Source: Ectopseudomonas composti (lineage in GTDB: Bacteria; Pseudomonadota; Gammaproteobacteria; Pseudomonadales; Pseudomonadaceae). Taken from it: a stretch of 64,000 nt of DNA. Both the position numbers and the translations under genes were made by a program. Positions 46,573 to 55,367 of this stretch are shown here, piece by piece. The stretch covers positions 1 to 64,000 of the forward strand of contig NZ_LSSW01000025.1 of NCBI RefSeq assembly GCF_001567565.1. The letters run 5' to 3'. Every line of letters starts with the position of its first letter. Position 1 is the first letter of the stretch. The notes beneath the pieces are model-generated. The model saw only the letters and a program-made list of their open reading frames with translations. It was not told the origin of the DNA and did not search any database.

Positions 46573-46626
46573 TTCAGTTTGGCTTAAGCGTCGATTCAGT
46601 CTGGCTTCAGCTAGCGGCACTAATCT
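46573..46626 (+). promoter_or_regulatory. carO promoter with four 11-bp-spaced TTMAG half-sites
   Basis: TTCAG (46573), TTAAG (46584), TTCAG (46595) and TTCAG (46606) are each separated by exactly six bases. The last lies 10 bases before a -10-like TAATCT (46621-46626), 35 bases before the carO ATG. TTAAG-N6-TTAAG is the half-site pattern reported for the BqsR/CarR response regulator, which controls carO in P. aeruginosa. Placement over the -35 fits activation. Confidence 0.78.
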
Positions 46627-46660
46627 GACCCCGTCACTTACGAACAACGAGGTTCACAGC

Positions 46661-47008
46661 ATGAAACGTACCGCTCTCGCTCTGATGGTTCTGCCGCTGC
46701 TCAGCACTGCTGCTTTCGCCACCGGTTATACCGGCCCGGGCGCAACCCCGCAGGTCACTACCGTATCTGCCGCGCTGCAGGCCGCCGATGACACCAACGT
46801 CGTACTGGAAGGCCAGATCGTCAAGCGCCTGCAGGACGAACTCTATGAGTTCAAGGACGCCACCGGCACCATCCATGTCGAGATCGACGACGAAGACTGG
46901 CCGGCGCAGAAAGTCTCGGAGAACGCCAAGGTGCGTCTGACCGGTGAGGTCGACAAGGACATGAACAGCCATGAGGTCGATGTTGATCGCGTTGAACTGA
47001 TCAACTGA
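46661..47008 (+). CDS. carO: CarO, periplasmic OB-fold (BOF, YgiW/YdeI) protein
   Basis: 115 aa: signal peptide MKRTALALMVLPLLSTAAFA, then a single bacterial OB-fold domain (VTTVSAALQAADDTNVVLEG, ELYEFKDATGTIHVEIDD, NAKVRLTGEVDKD). In P. aeruginosa the orthologue CarO (PA0320) helps keep calcium homeostasis and stress tolerance and is induced through the CarSR (BqsSR) system. The operator upstream fits that control. Ends at a terminator before carP. Confidence 0.9.
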   Translation: MKRTALALMVLPLLSTAAFATGYTGPGATPQVTTVSAALQAADDTNVVLEGQIVKRLQDELYEFKDATGTIHVEIDDEDWPAQKVSENAKVRLTGEVDKDMNSHEVDVDRVELIN

Positions 47009-47023
47009 TCGAAATAAATCGCC

Positions 47024-47057
47024 CGCCCGCCACGTCTAGCCCGTGGCGGGCTTTTCT
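47024..47057 (+). terminator. Terminator after carO
   Basis: CCCGCCACG-TCTAGC-CCGTGGCGGG followed by CTTTTCTG, ending 20 bases before the carP ATG. CarP expression may therefore depend on read-through. Confidence 0.88.
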
Positions 47058-47076
47058 GTGGCAGTCAGAGAATTTC

Positions 47077-47994
47077 ATGATGCGTCGTCTGCTCTCCATC
47101 AACCCCTGGCTTTACCTGCTGTTATTCGTGCTGTTGGTGGGTGCTGTGCTGGGCCAGCAGTATCGGCTGTTCGAGCGCGTCTGGTTTTCCGTGCAGGAGT
47201 GGCAGCACGGTGCACAGTGGCGCGAGCAGTCAATGTGGCTGGGCGACTATCGCGTGGTGATCGAGGCCAAGCCGATTGCAGACATTCGTGACGTGTCTGC
47301 ACTGACCTACGATCCTGATCGCCGCAGCCTGTTCAGCGTGACCAACAAGCCGGCCAAGGTGATCGAGATGAGCCTGGACGGTGAACTCAAGCGCACTATC
47401 GAACTACAGGGTTTTGGTGATCCCGAGGCCATCGAATACGTGGCGCCTGGCGTCTACGTGATTGCCGACGAGCGCGAGCAGCGCCTGGTCAAAGTGCGCA
47501 TCGACGACGTCACGCGGGTGATCGATGCCGCCGACTTCCAGCAGCTGTCCCTGGGGATAGGGCGCAATGGCAACAAGGGATTCGAGGGGCTGGCCTACGA
47601 TGCGCAGAATCAACGTCTGCTGGTAGCCAAGGAGCGCGACCCGGTGCGCATCTTCGAGGTGCTGGGTTTTCCCCATGTTGACGAGAGCAAGCCGCTGGCG
47701 CTGCAGGTCAATACCGACCCGAAGCGCGATGCGCGACTATTCGTGCGCGATCTCTCCAGTCTGGATTTCGATGCGGCGAGTGGGCATCTGCTGGCGCTGT
47801 CGGACGAGTCGCGCCTAGTGATCGAACTGGACACCGACGGCAAGCCGATCAGCACCCTGTCTCTGCTACGTGGCCAGCATGGCCTGCAGCGCAGTGTGCC
47901 GCAGGCCGAAGGCGTGGCCACGGATGGTGAGGGCAACCTGTACCTGATCAGTGAGCCGAACCTGTTCTATCTGTTCAGGAAGCAGGTCGACTAG
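47077..47994 (+). CDS. carP: CarP, calcium-regulated SdiA-regulated-like beta-propeller
   Basis: 305 aa with one N-terminal helix (about 10-24, PWLYLLLFVLLVGAVLG) and a predicted periplasmic beta-propeller (DVSALTYDPDRRSLFSVTN, GFGDPEAIEYV, GNKGFEGLAYD, LLALSDESRLVIELD, SEPNLFYLF). P. aeruginosa CarP (PA0327) is a calcium-induced propeller that affects calcium tolerance and virulence factors. Here it directly follows carO, unlike PAO1 where several genes separate them. Its stop codon overlaps the convergent DUF1508 stop (CTAG). Confidence 0.88.
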   Translation: MMRRLLSINPWLYLLLFVLLVGAVLGQQYRLFERVWFSVQEWQHGAQWREQSMWLGDYRVVIEAKPIADIRDVSALTYDPDRRSLFSVTNKPAKVIEMSLDGELKRTIELQGFGDPEAIEYVAPGVYVIADEREQRLVKVRIDDVTRVIDAADFQQLSLGIGRNGNKGFEGLAYDAQNQRLLVAKERDPVRIFEVLGFPHVDESKPLALQVNTDPKRDARLFVRDLSSLDFDAASGHLLALSDESRLVIELDTDGKPISTLSLLRGQHGLQRSVPQAEGVATDGEGNLYLISEPNLFYLFRKQVD

Positions 47995-48326
47995 CCCGTC
48001 TGGTCGTCCGTTTGCGCATCGGGCGCATTCTTCTGCACTGACTCGATACCGCTCTTGCAACTGGCGGCGCTGGCATACATCTGGCTCTGCCCGACTACCT
48101 GGCCGTTGCTGGCCTTGAGCAGGAAGTAGTGTTTGTCGTTGCTCGAGGTCTTGGTCTCGAAGGCGCCCTCACGCTGGGCGTTCTTCTTCACCGACTCGAT
48201 GCCGTTAAGCGCCGAATCCTTGGCCTTGTACATCTCGCTGCTGAGGATGACCTGGCCGTTGGTGGCCAGCAGGTTGAAATGGAACTGGCCGTCTTTGGCC
48301 TTCTTCAGCTCGAACTTACCTGGCAT
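47991..48326 (-). CDS. DUF1508 (YegP-like) tandem-domain protein
   Basis: 111 aa made of two copies of the ~50-residue YegP domain: GKFELKKAKDGQFHFNLLA...GQVILSSEMY and KTSSNDKHYFLLKASNGQVVGQSQMY, each followed by an ESVKKNA/ESVQKNA helix. Soluble, cytosolic, function unknown; homologues are common stress-associated proteins. Converges with carP with overlapping stop codons. Confidence 0.9.
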   Translation of the reverse strand: MPGKFELKKAKDGQFHFNLLATNGQVILSSEMYKAKDSALNGIESVKKNAQREGAFETKTSSNDKHYFLLKASNGQVVGQSQMYASAASCKSGIESVQKNAPDAQTDDQTG

Positions 48327-48386
48327 TTTCGTTTCTCCCTGAGCGCCCGGCGGTATGCCGGAGCGGTGCCCTGCAAGCGTAGTCCA

Positions 48387-48839
48387 TCAATGCGAATGGC
48401 TCTTGCCGACGTGGGTATGGCCGTCGTCCGGTAGCGCTTGCACGCCGCCGCTGACATTGAGTTGGCGCAGGATGCCGCAGTCTTCCGCCTCCTGCGGCCC
48501 GTTGCAGCGGTCGCGCAACTCGGTGAGCTGATCCCGTAGCGCCAGCAGGCTGTTGATGCGTGCCTCGACGTGCTCGATGTGCTCGTCCACCAGGCTGTTG
48601 ATGCCGGCGCAGCTCTCCTGAGGCAGGTCGCGCAGGGCCAGCAGGCGCTGAATTTCCTCCAGGGTCATGTCCAGCGTGCGGCAGTTGCGGATGAATACCA
48701 GGCGTTCCAGGTGGCTCTGGCCGTAGACGCGGTAGTTGCCCTCGGTACGTGCCGGCTCTGGCAACAGGCCTTCGCGCTCGTAATAACGGATGGTCTCGAC
48801 CTGGCAGCTCGCCTTTTTCGCCAGTTCTCCAATCTTCAT
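48387..48839 (-). CDS. cadR: Cd(II)/Pb(II)-responsive MerR-family regulator CadR
   Basis: 150 aa. N-terminal MerR winged helix (MKIGELAKKASCQVETIRYY), coupling helices, and metal-ligand cysteines Cys77 (QESCAGI), Cys112 and Cys121. The His-rich tail HTHVGKSHSH is typical of Pseudomonas CadR and forms a second metal site. It is divergent from cadA and should bind the dyad at 48864-48884, bending the 19-20-bp spacer promoter so that RNA polymerase can start when Cd, Pb or Zn binds. Confidence 0.94.
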   Translation of the reverse strand: MKIGELAKKASCQVETIRYYEREGLLPEPARTEGNYRVYGQSHLERLVFIRNCRTLDMTLEEIQRLLALRDLPQESCAGINSLVDEHIEHVEARINSLLALRDQLTELRDRCNGPQEAEDCGILRQLNVSGGVQALPDDGHTHVGKSHSH

Positions 48840-48860
48840 GATCGTTCTCCGACAGGGTGC

Positions 48861-48891
48861 TTGACCCTATAGTGACTTCAGGGTGTGTACT
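48861..48891 (+). promoter_or_regulatory. cadA promoter with CadR operator
   Basis: TTGACC (-35, 48861-48866) is followed by the dyad ACCCTATAGTGACTTCAGGGT (48864-48884 plus one base), with arms ACCCT/AGGGT, and by a -10-like TGTACT after a 19-base spacer. Long spacers and a dyad between the boxes are the hallmark of MerR-type control; this dyad closely matches known Pseudomonas CadR sites. Confidence 0.9.
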
Positions 48892-48920
48892 GCGCAACAT
48901 CACCTTCAGGGAGGTTTCCC

Positions 48921-51140
48921 ATGAGCCGTTGCTGCGACCACTCGCACGAACAAGCACCTGCCCGGCACGATCATGCCCACGACCACGCCGGGCATGATCA
49001 CGCCAGCGCAGCCACTCAGGCGGTGGACGAGCCGCTGACCGGCCCGCTTACCACGCGCATCCATATCGAACAGATGGATTGCCCGACCGAGGAGCGCCTG
49101 ATTCGCGACGCGCTCGGCAGGCTGCCGGCGGTAGCCGGGTTGCAGTTCAACCTGCTGCAGCGTGTGCTCACCGTCAGCCACGCTGAAGATGGACTGGCGC
49201 AGGTGCTGGCGGCGATTCGCGCCCTGGGTTTCACGCCGAAACTGGAGGCCGCAGGCACCATCGAGCAGCCGGCGCCGCCTGTGCGCAAACCCTGGTGGCC
49301 GCTGGCGCTGGCCGGGGTGATGGCGACGGCGTCGGAGGTGGTGCATTTCGCCACGCTCGGCCCGGGCTGGCTGGTGGCGCTGCTGGCCGTTGCGGCCATT
49401 GGTCTGTGCGGGCTGAACACCTACAAGAAGGGCTGGATTGCCCTGAAGAACCGCAATCTCAATATCAATGCGCTGATGAGCATCGCCGTGACCGGCGCCG
49501 TGCTGATCGGCCAGTGGCCGGAGGCGGCGATGGTGATGGTGCTGTTCACCCTCGCCGAGCTGATCGAGGCGCGCTCGCTGGATCGCGCGCGCAACGCCAT
49601 CCGTGGCCTGATGGACCTGGCGCCGTCGCGGGCCACGGTCAGGCAGGCAGACGGAGGTTGGCAGGAAGTCGACGTCCAGGCCATCGGCCTCGGCGCCGTG
49701 GTGCGCGTTCGCCCCGGTGAGCGCATCAGCCTGGATGGCGAGGTGGTCGGCGGCAGTTCGACGGTCAACCAGGCGCCGATCACCGGAGAAAGCCTGCCGG
49801 TGGAAAAACGTACGGGCGACCTGGTTTTTGCCGGCACCATCAACGAAGCCGGTTCGCTGGAGTTTCGCGTCACGGCGGCGGCGCGCGACACCACTCTGGC
49901 GCGCATCATCCATGCGGTGGAGGAGGCGCAAGGTTCGCGCGCCCCGACTCAGCGCTTCGTCGACCAGTTCTCGCGCATCTACACCCCGGCGGTGTTCGCC
50001 TTCGCCCTGGTGGTGGCGGTATTGCCGCCGCTGGTCATGGGCGGCGCCTGGTTCGACTGGATCTACCGCGCCCTGGTGTTGCTGGTGGTGGCCTGCCCCT
50101 GCGCGCTGGTGATTTCCACCCCGGTGACCATCGTCAGCGGCCTGGCGGCGGCGGCGCGCAAGGGCATCCTGATCAAGGGCGGCGTCTATCTGGAGAACGG
50201 CCGGCACCTGGCCCAGCTGGCGCTGGACAAGACCGGCACCCTGACCCACGGCAAGCCGGTACAGACCGACAGTGTTCACCTGCTGGAAACGGGCGAGCCG
50301 ATCCATGCCACCTGGGCAGCGAGTCTGGCCGCGCGTTCCGATCACCCGGTTTCCCGGGCGCTGGCTCTGCACGCCGCAGAGCAGGGGCAGGGGCTGCATG
50401 AGGTCGAGGACTTCGAGGCGCTGCCAGGTCGCGGCACCCAGGGGCGGATCGACGGCAAGTTGCTCTATATCGGTAACCACCGCCTGGTCGAGGACCTCGG
50501 GCTCTGCTCGGCGCAACTGGAGCAGCGTCTCGCGGCGTTGGAGCGCCAGGGCAAGAGCGTGGTGGTGCTGTGCGACGAGCAGCGCGCGCTGATGCTCTTC
50601 GCCGTGGCCGATACGGTGCGCCAGACCAGCCGCGAGGCGGTCGCCGAACTCCATGAGCTGGGCGTGCGCACCTGCATGCTCACCGGGGACAACGCTCACA
50701 CCGCTGCGGCCATCGCCGAGCAGGTCGGTGTCGATGAGGCGCGCGGCGACCTGCTGCCGGCGGACAAGCTGGCCTGGGTCGAGGCGCGCCAGGCGCAGGG
50801 CAAGGTGGTCGGCATGGTCGGTGATGGCATCAACGATGCGCCGGCGCTGGCCAGGGCCGAGATCGGTTTCGCCATGGGCGCCGCCGGAACGGATACCGCC
50901 ATCGAGACGGCGGATGTCGCCCTGATGGACGACGATCTTCGCAAGATTCCCGCATTCGTCCGTCTGTCACGGCAGACTCACGCGATTCTGCTGCAGAACA
51001 TCGTGCTGGCGCTGGGCATCAAGGCGATATTCCTGGGCATGACCCTGGCAGGCGAGGCGACCATGTGGATGGCGGTGTTCGCTGACATGGGCGTGAGCCT
51101 TATGGTGGTGTTCAACGGCCTGCGCCTGCTGCGCAAGTGA
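48921..51140 (+). CDS. cadA: Cd/Zn/Pb-translocating P1B-type ATPase CadA
   Basis: 739 aa from ATG 48921 (GGGAGG six bases upstream); the frame is open to 48885 without homology. A His-rich leader (HDHAHDHAGHDH) precedes one metal-binding domain with MDCPTEE, the ZntA/CadA form. About eight membrane helices follow, with the transport motif CPC at residues 392-394 and phosphorylated Asp436 in DKTGT. TGES, HP (SDHPVSR), TGDN and GDGIND loops are intact. Exports divalent soft metals from cytosol to periplasm. Divergent from cadR; the DUF3703 gene follows. Confidence 0.95.
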   Translation: MSRCCDHSHEQAPARHDHAHDHAGHDHASAATQAVDEPLTGPLTTRIHIEQMDCPTEERLIRDALGRLPAVAGLQFNLLQRVLTVSHAEDGLAQVLAAIRALGFTPKLEAAGTIEQPAPPVRKPWWPLALAGVMATASEVVHFATLGPGWLVALLAVAAIGLCGLNTYKKGWIALKNRNLNINALMSIAVTGAVLIGQWPEAAMVMVLFTLAELIEARSLDRARNAIRGLMDLAPSRATVRQADGGWQEVDVQAIGLGAVVRVRPGERISLDGEVVGGSSTVNQAPITGESLPVEKRTGDLVFAGTINEAGSLEFRVTAAARDTTLARIIHAVEEAQGSRAPTQRFVDQFSRIYTPAVFAFALVVAVLPPLVMGGAWFDWIYRALVLLVVACPCALVISTPVTIVSGLAAAARKGILIKGGVYLENGRHLAQLALDKTGTLTHGKPVQTDSVHLLETGEPIHATWAASLAARSDHPVSRALALHAAEQGQGLHEVEDFEALPGRGTQGRIDGKLLYIGNHRLVEDLGLCSAQLEQRLAALERQGKSVVVLCDEQRALMLFAVADTVRQTSREAVAELHELGVRTCMLTGDNAHTAAAIAEQVGVDEARGDLLPADKLAWVEARQAQGKVVGMVGDGINDAPALARAEIGFAMGAAGTDTAIETADVALMDDDLRKIPAFVRLSRQTHAILLQNIVLALGIKAIFLGMTLAGEATMWMAVFADMGVSLMVVFNGLRLLRK

Positions 51141-51151
51141 GGGTGTTCGCC

Positions 51152-51487
51152 ATGCACGTGGAACTGAGAAAGGCCATCGACGAAGCGTTCGCCCAGGCGG
51201 TGCAGGCCCTTGGCGAGCGCCGTGGCGCCGAGGCACTGGCCTGGCTGGAGCGCGCCCACATCCTCACCCAGCGTCGCCCATGGCTGCATGCGCGTTCACA
51301 TTGCCTGATGCTGCGTGCCGGCTGGCAGCTCGGGGATGTGCGCGAGGTGGCGGGGCAGGTGCCGCGCATCCTCGCGGCACTGCTGTTCTCGCGCATCTGG
51401 GTGCCGCTCGGCAATAGCGGGCGGGCGCGGGTCAGTGCCTTCAAGCCGATGCCGATGAGCGAGGAGCTGCGCCGCCTGTTGGAGTAG
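51152..51487 (+). CDS. DUF3703 family protein
   Basis: 111 aa from ATG 51152 with GAGG eight bases upstream. Two helical repeats with RAHILTQRRPWLHARSHCLML and a C-terminal WVPLGNSGRARVSAFKPMPM match the DUF3703 family, often encoded next to heavy-metal efflux genes. His and Cys residues in the first helix pair could bind metal, but the role is unknown. Starts 12 bases after cadA, so it shares that transcript and CadR control. Confidence 0.82.
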   Translation: MHVELRKAIDEAFAQAVQALGERRGAEALAWLERAHILTQRRPWLHARSHCLMLRAGWQLGDVREVAGQVPRILAALLFSRIWVPLGNSGRARVSAFKPMPMSEELRRLLE

Positions 51488-51598
51488 GTGTGGACAAGCG
51501 CACCTGGCGTTTCCGGTGTGCGTGGCGAATCGCAGGAGACTCTGATTGCATTCGGGCTACCGACTGCGCAAATCAGGGTGGGTGGAGCAAAGAACGCT

Positions 51599-51645
51599 GT
51601 GGGAGGGGCTTCAGCCGCGACAATCGCCGCTGAAACGCCTCCCAC
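51599..51645. repeat. REP-like palindrome (GTGGGAGGGGC family)
   Basis: GTGGGAGGGGCTTCAGCCGC pairs with GCGGC-like/CGCTGAAACGCCTCCCAC across a short loop. Same core as the element at 13773-13813 and related to 54471-54546. It lies four bases from the rpiA stop, between the cad genes and rpiA, and can end or protect either converging transcript. Confidence 0.82.
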
Positions 51646-51649
51646 CGAT

Positions 51650-52321
51650 TTAGCGCTTGAGTTCTTTCACACCTTCGGCGGTGCCGAGCAGCAGCAGGTC
51701 GGCCGGGCGGGCGGCGAACAGGCCGTTGGTGACCACGCCGACGATGGCGTTGATATCCGCCTCCAGCTTCACCGGGTCGACGATCGACATGTTGTGCACG
51801 TCGAGGATGATGTTGCCGTTATCGGTCAGCACGCCTTCGCGGTACACCGGGTCGCCGCCCAGTTTCACCAGCTCGCGGGCCACGTGGCTGCGCGCCATGG
51901 GGATGACTTCCACCGGCAGCGGGAATTCGCCCAGCACCGGCACCAGCTTGCTGGCGTCGGCGATGCAGATGAAGGTCTTGGCCACCGCCGCGACGATCTT
52001 CTCGCGGGTCAGCGCGGCGCCGCCGCCCTTGATCAGGTTCAGGTGCTCGTCGCTTTCGTCGGCGCCGTCGACGTAGAACTCCAGATCGCTGACGGCGTTG
52101 AGGTCGTACACCGGAATGCCATGGCCTTTCAGACGGGCGGCGGTGGCTTCGGAGCTGGCCACGGCACCATCGAATTCCATCTTGTGCTGGGCCAGCGCGT
52201 CGATGAAGAAATTGGCGGTGGAGCCGGTACCGACGCCGACGATGCTCTTGCTGTCGAGGCGCGGGAGAATGTGGTCGACGGCGGCCTGGGCCACGGCCTG
52301 TTTCAGCTGATCCTGGTTCAT
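51650..52321 (-). CDS. rpiA: Ribose-5-phosphate isomerase A
   Basis: Interconverts ribose-5-phosphate and ribulose-5-phosphate in the pentose phosphate pathway. Start at 52321 ([20 protein letters not shown]) gives 223 aa; the frame is open further without homology. Phosphate loop [15 protein letters not shown], substrate motif VDGADE and the catalytic-region [13 protein letters not shown] are intact. Divergent from ilvA across 159 bases. Confidence 0.96.
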   Translation of the reverse strand: MNQDQLKQAVAQAAVDHILPRLDSKSIVGVGTGSTANFFIDALAQHKMEFDGAVASSEATAARLKGHGIPVYDLNAVSDLEFYVDGADESDEHLNLIKGGGAALTREKIVAAVAKTFICIADASKLVPVLGEFPLPVEVIPMARSHVARELVKLGGDPVYREGVLTDNGNIILDVHNMSIVDPVKLEADINAIVGVVTNGLFAARPADLLLLGTAEGVKELKR

Positions 52322-52480
52322 CGCGGGGGAATGCCTGGGAAGGTGAGGGAATAAAGCGCGAATTATAGCCGCAAGTGGCGTTCTGGCGGGCTGAATCCCG
52401 TGCGTTTCGTATGGTCGCCCGGCGCGGCGCTGGGGTAGACTCGGCAGTCCCCTCCAAGCCCGAACGCCTGCGAAATCGCC

Positions 52481-53995
52481 ATGCTCGAACAGTACGTGAA
52501 GAAAATCCTCACCTCGCGCGTCTACGACGTCGCGGTGGAAACCCCGCTGCAACCCGCCCGTCAGCTCAGCGAGCGACTGGGCAACCAGATTCTGCTCAAG
52601 CGCGAGGATCTGCAGCCGGTGTACTCGTTCAAGATTCGCGGCGCTTATAACAAGCTGGCGCAGCTCTCACCCGAGGAACTGGCGCGCGGCGTGGTGACGG
52701 CCTCGGCCGGCAACCATGCGCAGGGCCTGGCCCTGGCGGCCAAGCACCTGGGGGTGAAGGCGACCATCGTCATGCCACGCACCACGCCGGAGCTGAAGGT
52801 ACAGGGCGTGCGTTCGCGCGGCGGCAAGGCCGTGCTGCATGGCGACGCCTTCCCCGAGGCGCTGGCGCATTCGCTGAAACTGGTGGAGGAGAAGGGCTAC
52901 ACCTACATCCATCCGTATGACGATCCGCTGGTGATCGCCGGGCAAGGCACGGTGGCCATGGAAGTGCTGCGTCAGCATCAGGGGCGCATCGACGCCATCT
53001 TCGTGCCGGTCGGTGGCGGCGGCCTGATCGCCGGTATCGCCGCCTACGTGAAGTACCTGCGCCCGGAGATCAAGGTGATCGGTGTCGAACCGGACGACTC
53101 CAACTGCCTGCAGCAGGCGCTGGCGGCCGGCGAGCGCGTGGTACTGCCGACTGTCGGGCTGTTCGCCGATGGCGTGGCGGTGGCGCAGATCGGCCAGCAC
53201 ACCTTCGACATCTGCAAGCATCACGTCGACGAGGTGATCACCGTCAGCACCGATGAAATCTGTGCGGCGATCAAGGACATCTACGACGACACCCGCTCGA
53301 TCACCGAGCCGGCCGGCGCGCTGGCCGTGGCCGGGATCAAGAAGTACGTCGAGCGCCAGGGCGTCACCGGCGAGGTGCTGGTGGGCATCGACTCTGGTGC
53401 CAACGTCAATTTCGACCGCCTGCGCCACGTCGCCGAGCGCGCCGAACTGGGCGAGAAGCGCGAGGCCATCATCGCCGTGACCATTCCTGAGCAGCCGGGC
53501 AGCTTCAAGGCCTTCTGCGAGGCTGTGGGCAAACGCCAGATCACCGAGTTCAACTACCGCTATCACACCGGCAGCGAGGCGCACATCTTCGTCGGCGTGC
53601 AGACCCACCCGGAGAACGACCCGCGCCAGGCGCTGGTCGAGGGCCTGCGCGCGCAGGGCTTCCCGGTGCTGGATCTGACTGACAACGAGCTGGCCAAACT
53701 GCATACCCGTCATATGGTCGGTGGTCATGCTGCCGGCGTCGGCGACGAGGTGGTGCTGCGTTTCGAGTTCCCCGAGCGGCCGGGGGCGCTGTTCAACTTC
53801 CTGCAGAAACTGGGCGGGCGCTGGAATATCTCGATGTTCCACTATCGCAACCATGGCGCCGCCGATGGTCGCGTGCTGGCCGCGCTGCAGGTGCCGAGCG
53901 ATGAGCGCCATCTGGTGCCGGCGGCGCTGGACGCCATTGGTTATCCCTACTGGGATGAAAGCGAAAACCCGGCATACCGCCTGTTTCTGGGCTGA
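52481..53995 (+). CDS. ilvA: Threonine deaminase (biosynthetic)
   Basis: First step of isoleucine synthesis: threonine to 2-oxobutyrate, PLP-dependent. 504 aa. PLP lysine Lys51 in [13 protein letters not shown]; phosphate-binding loop [19 protein letters not shown] substrate loop. The C-terminal ~170 residues hold two ACT-like domains ([25 protein letters not shown]), so the enzyme should be isoleucine-inhibited. Followed 14 bases later by a small membrane protein gene. Confidence 0.96.
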   Translation: MLEQYVKKILTSRVYDVAVETPLQPARQLSERLGNQILLKREDLQPVYSFKIRGAYNKLAQLSPEELARGVVTASAGNHAQGLALAAKHLGVKATIVMPRTTPELKVQGVRSRGGKAVLHGDAFPEALAHSLKLVEEKGYTYIHPYDDPLVIAGQGTVAMEVLRQHQGRIDAIFVPVGGGGLIAGIAAYVKYLRPEIKVIGVEPDDSNCLQQALAAGERVVLPTVGLFADGVAVAQIGQHTFDICKHHVDEVITVSTDEICAAIKDIYDDTRSITEPAGALAVAGIKKYVERQGVTGEVLVGIDSGANVNFDRLRHVAERAELGEKREAIIAVTIPEQPGSFKAFCEAVGKRQITEFNYRYHTGSEAHIFVGVQTHPENDPRQALVEGLRAQGFPVLDLTDNELAKLHTRHMVGGHAAGVGDEVVLRFEFPERPGALFNFLQKLGGRWNISMFHYRNHGAADGRVLAALQVPSDERHLVPAALDAIGYPYWDESENPAYRLFLG

Positions 53996-54009
53996 ACAAG
54001 GACTCCGTG

Positions 54010-54450
54010 ATGGAACACTATCTGCTGGTTCGTATTCTTCACAGCGCCCCGGGCGTGTTGCTGCTGCTCGGGCTGATCGCCCATGGCGTCATGCTGTTCA
54101 AGGCGCAACGCAGTGGTGATGGCGCGGTGCTGGCGCGCAAGCTGCGCGTGACCCTGCTGTTCAGCTTGCCGGCATTCGCGGTGCTGGCGCTGAGCCTGCC
54201 GATCACGGGGTACTGGCTGGTGGATTCCTTGGGTTGGCCGCTGGGGCAGACCTGGCTGCTGCTGGGCAGCATTCTTTATGGCGTGATGATGTTGCTCGGC
54301 CTGCTGCTTGCCGGGCGCCTGGCGGTCTGGCGGGCGCTGGGCGATACGCCGGCTCCGCTGGCACTGAAACGCCTGTGCCTGATCTATGCCGGGCTGATTC
54401 TGCTGCTGTTGATCGCCATCATGGCGCTGATGGGCGCCAAGCCCGCTTGA
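54010..54450 (+). CDS. Four-helix membrane protein (DUF2269 type)
   Basis: 146 aa with four hydrophobic helices (about 4-28, 45-66, 75-100, 117-140). The pattern LVRILHSAPGVLLLLGLIAHG with a His in helix 1 is typical of DUF2269 integral membrane proteins of unknown function. AAGGA sits six bases before the ATG. Close behind ilvA and probably co-transcribed. Confidence 0.75.
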   Translation: MEHYLLVRILHSAPGVLLLLGLIAHGVMLFKAQRSGDGAVLARKLRVTLLFSLPAFAVLALSLPITGYWLVDSLGWPLGQTWLLLGSILYGVMMLLGLLLAGRLAVWRALGDTPAPLALKRLCLIYAGLILLLLIAIMALMGAKPA

Positions 54451-54470
54451 GCATAGTGTCATGGCTGGCT

Positions 54471-54546
54471 GTAGGAGCGGCTTCAGCCGCGATGGCCGCT
54501 TAAAAGGCTTCGCGGCTGAAGCGGAATGCCGCCCAGCCGCTCCTAC
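54471..54546. repeat. REP pair (GTAGGAGCGGC family)
   Basis: Inverted arms GTAGGAGCGGC (54471) and GCCGCTCCTAC (ends 54546) enclose a second inverted pair TTCAGCCGCGA / TCGCGGCTGAA. This is the classic Pseudomonas REP/REPIN layout of two inverted REP units. Located between two convergent genes. Confidence 0.88.
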
Positions 54547-54569
54547 AACTGCGTGTTCAGGGCTTCATC

Positions 54570-55223
54570 TCAACGCAGCGAAATAACCGGCCAGCCGCGC
54601 TCGATGGCGGTGGCGCGCAGTACATCGTCCGGGTCCACTGCCACCGGGTTGGCCACGGCTTCCAGTAGCGGCAGATCGTTGCGCGAGTCGCTATAGAAGT
54701 AGGCGTCGTCCAGGGTGTACCCAGTCTCGTCCAGCCACTCGTTCAGACGCGTCACCTTGCCGCCCTGGTAGCAGGGTGTGCCGCTTATCTGCCCGGTATA
54801 GCGGCCGTCCTGCATGCCGCACTCGGTGGCGATCAGCGTTTTCACGCCCAGGCGCTCGGCGATGGGCGCGGTGACGAAGCGGTTGGTGGCGGTGATGATC
54901 ACCAGCTTGTCGCCCGCCGCGCGGTGTTCGGCCAGCAGTGCCTCGCCCTTGGCCAGGATGATCGGCTCGATTACTTCGGCCATGAACTCGCGGTGCCATT
55001 GCGCCAGCTGCGCCATGTCGCTGCGGCCGAGAATGGCCTGGCTGAAATTCTGATAGGCCACCACGTCCAGCTTGCCGGCGCAGTAGTCGGCGTAGAAGGC
55101 GTCGTTGCGCGCCAGATACTCGGCCGCATCGACCAGGCCGCGCTGGCAGACGAATTCGCCCCAACTGTGGTCGCTGTCGCCGGCCAGCAGGGTGTTGTCG
55201 AGATCGAAAAGGGCCAAGCGCAC
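54570..55223 (-). CDS. HAD-family hydrolase (SerB/HAD-IB type)
   Basis: 217 aa from a GTG at 55223 ([20 protein letters not shown]); the only earlier in-frame starts are poor (TTG at 55244). Nucleophile Asp in LFDLDNTLL, motif II Thr in VIITATNRF, Lys in QGGKVTRL and motif [14 protein letters not shown] fit HAD-IB phosphatases related to SerB and histidinol-phosphatase. P. aeruginosa orthologue would be PA0335. Substrate unknown. Divergent from nudH. Confidence 0.85.
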   Translation of the reverse strand: MRLALFDLDNTLLAGDSDHSWGEFVCQRGLVDAAEYLARNDAFYADYCAGKLDVVAYQNFSQAILGRSDMAQLAQWHREFMAEVIEPIILAKGEALLAEHRAAGDKLVIITATNRFVTAPIAERLGVKTLIATECGMQDGRYTGQISGTPCYQGGKVTRLNEWLDETGYTLDDAYFYSDSRNDLPLLEAVANPVAVDPDDVLRATAIERGWPVISLR

Positions 55224-55367
55224 GGTTCTGTACCTGTTCTGCAAAAGGGGGAGGGGCGCCAGAATAGCCGCTTTGATGGGGCTTTCAAACTGCGCCTAAA
55301 CCCGCGTTGCTGCTGTCGCCGGCTTTGTGGAACAATGCCGGAACTTGCGTGTACGAGGTTGCTTGCC

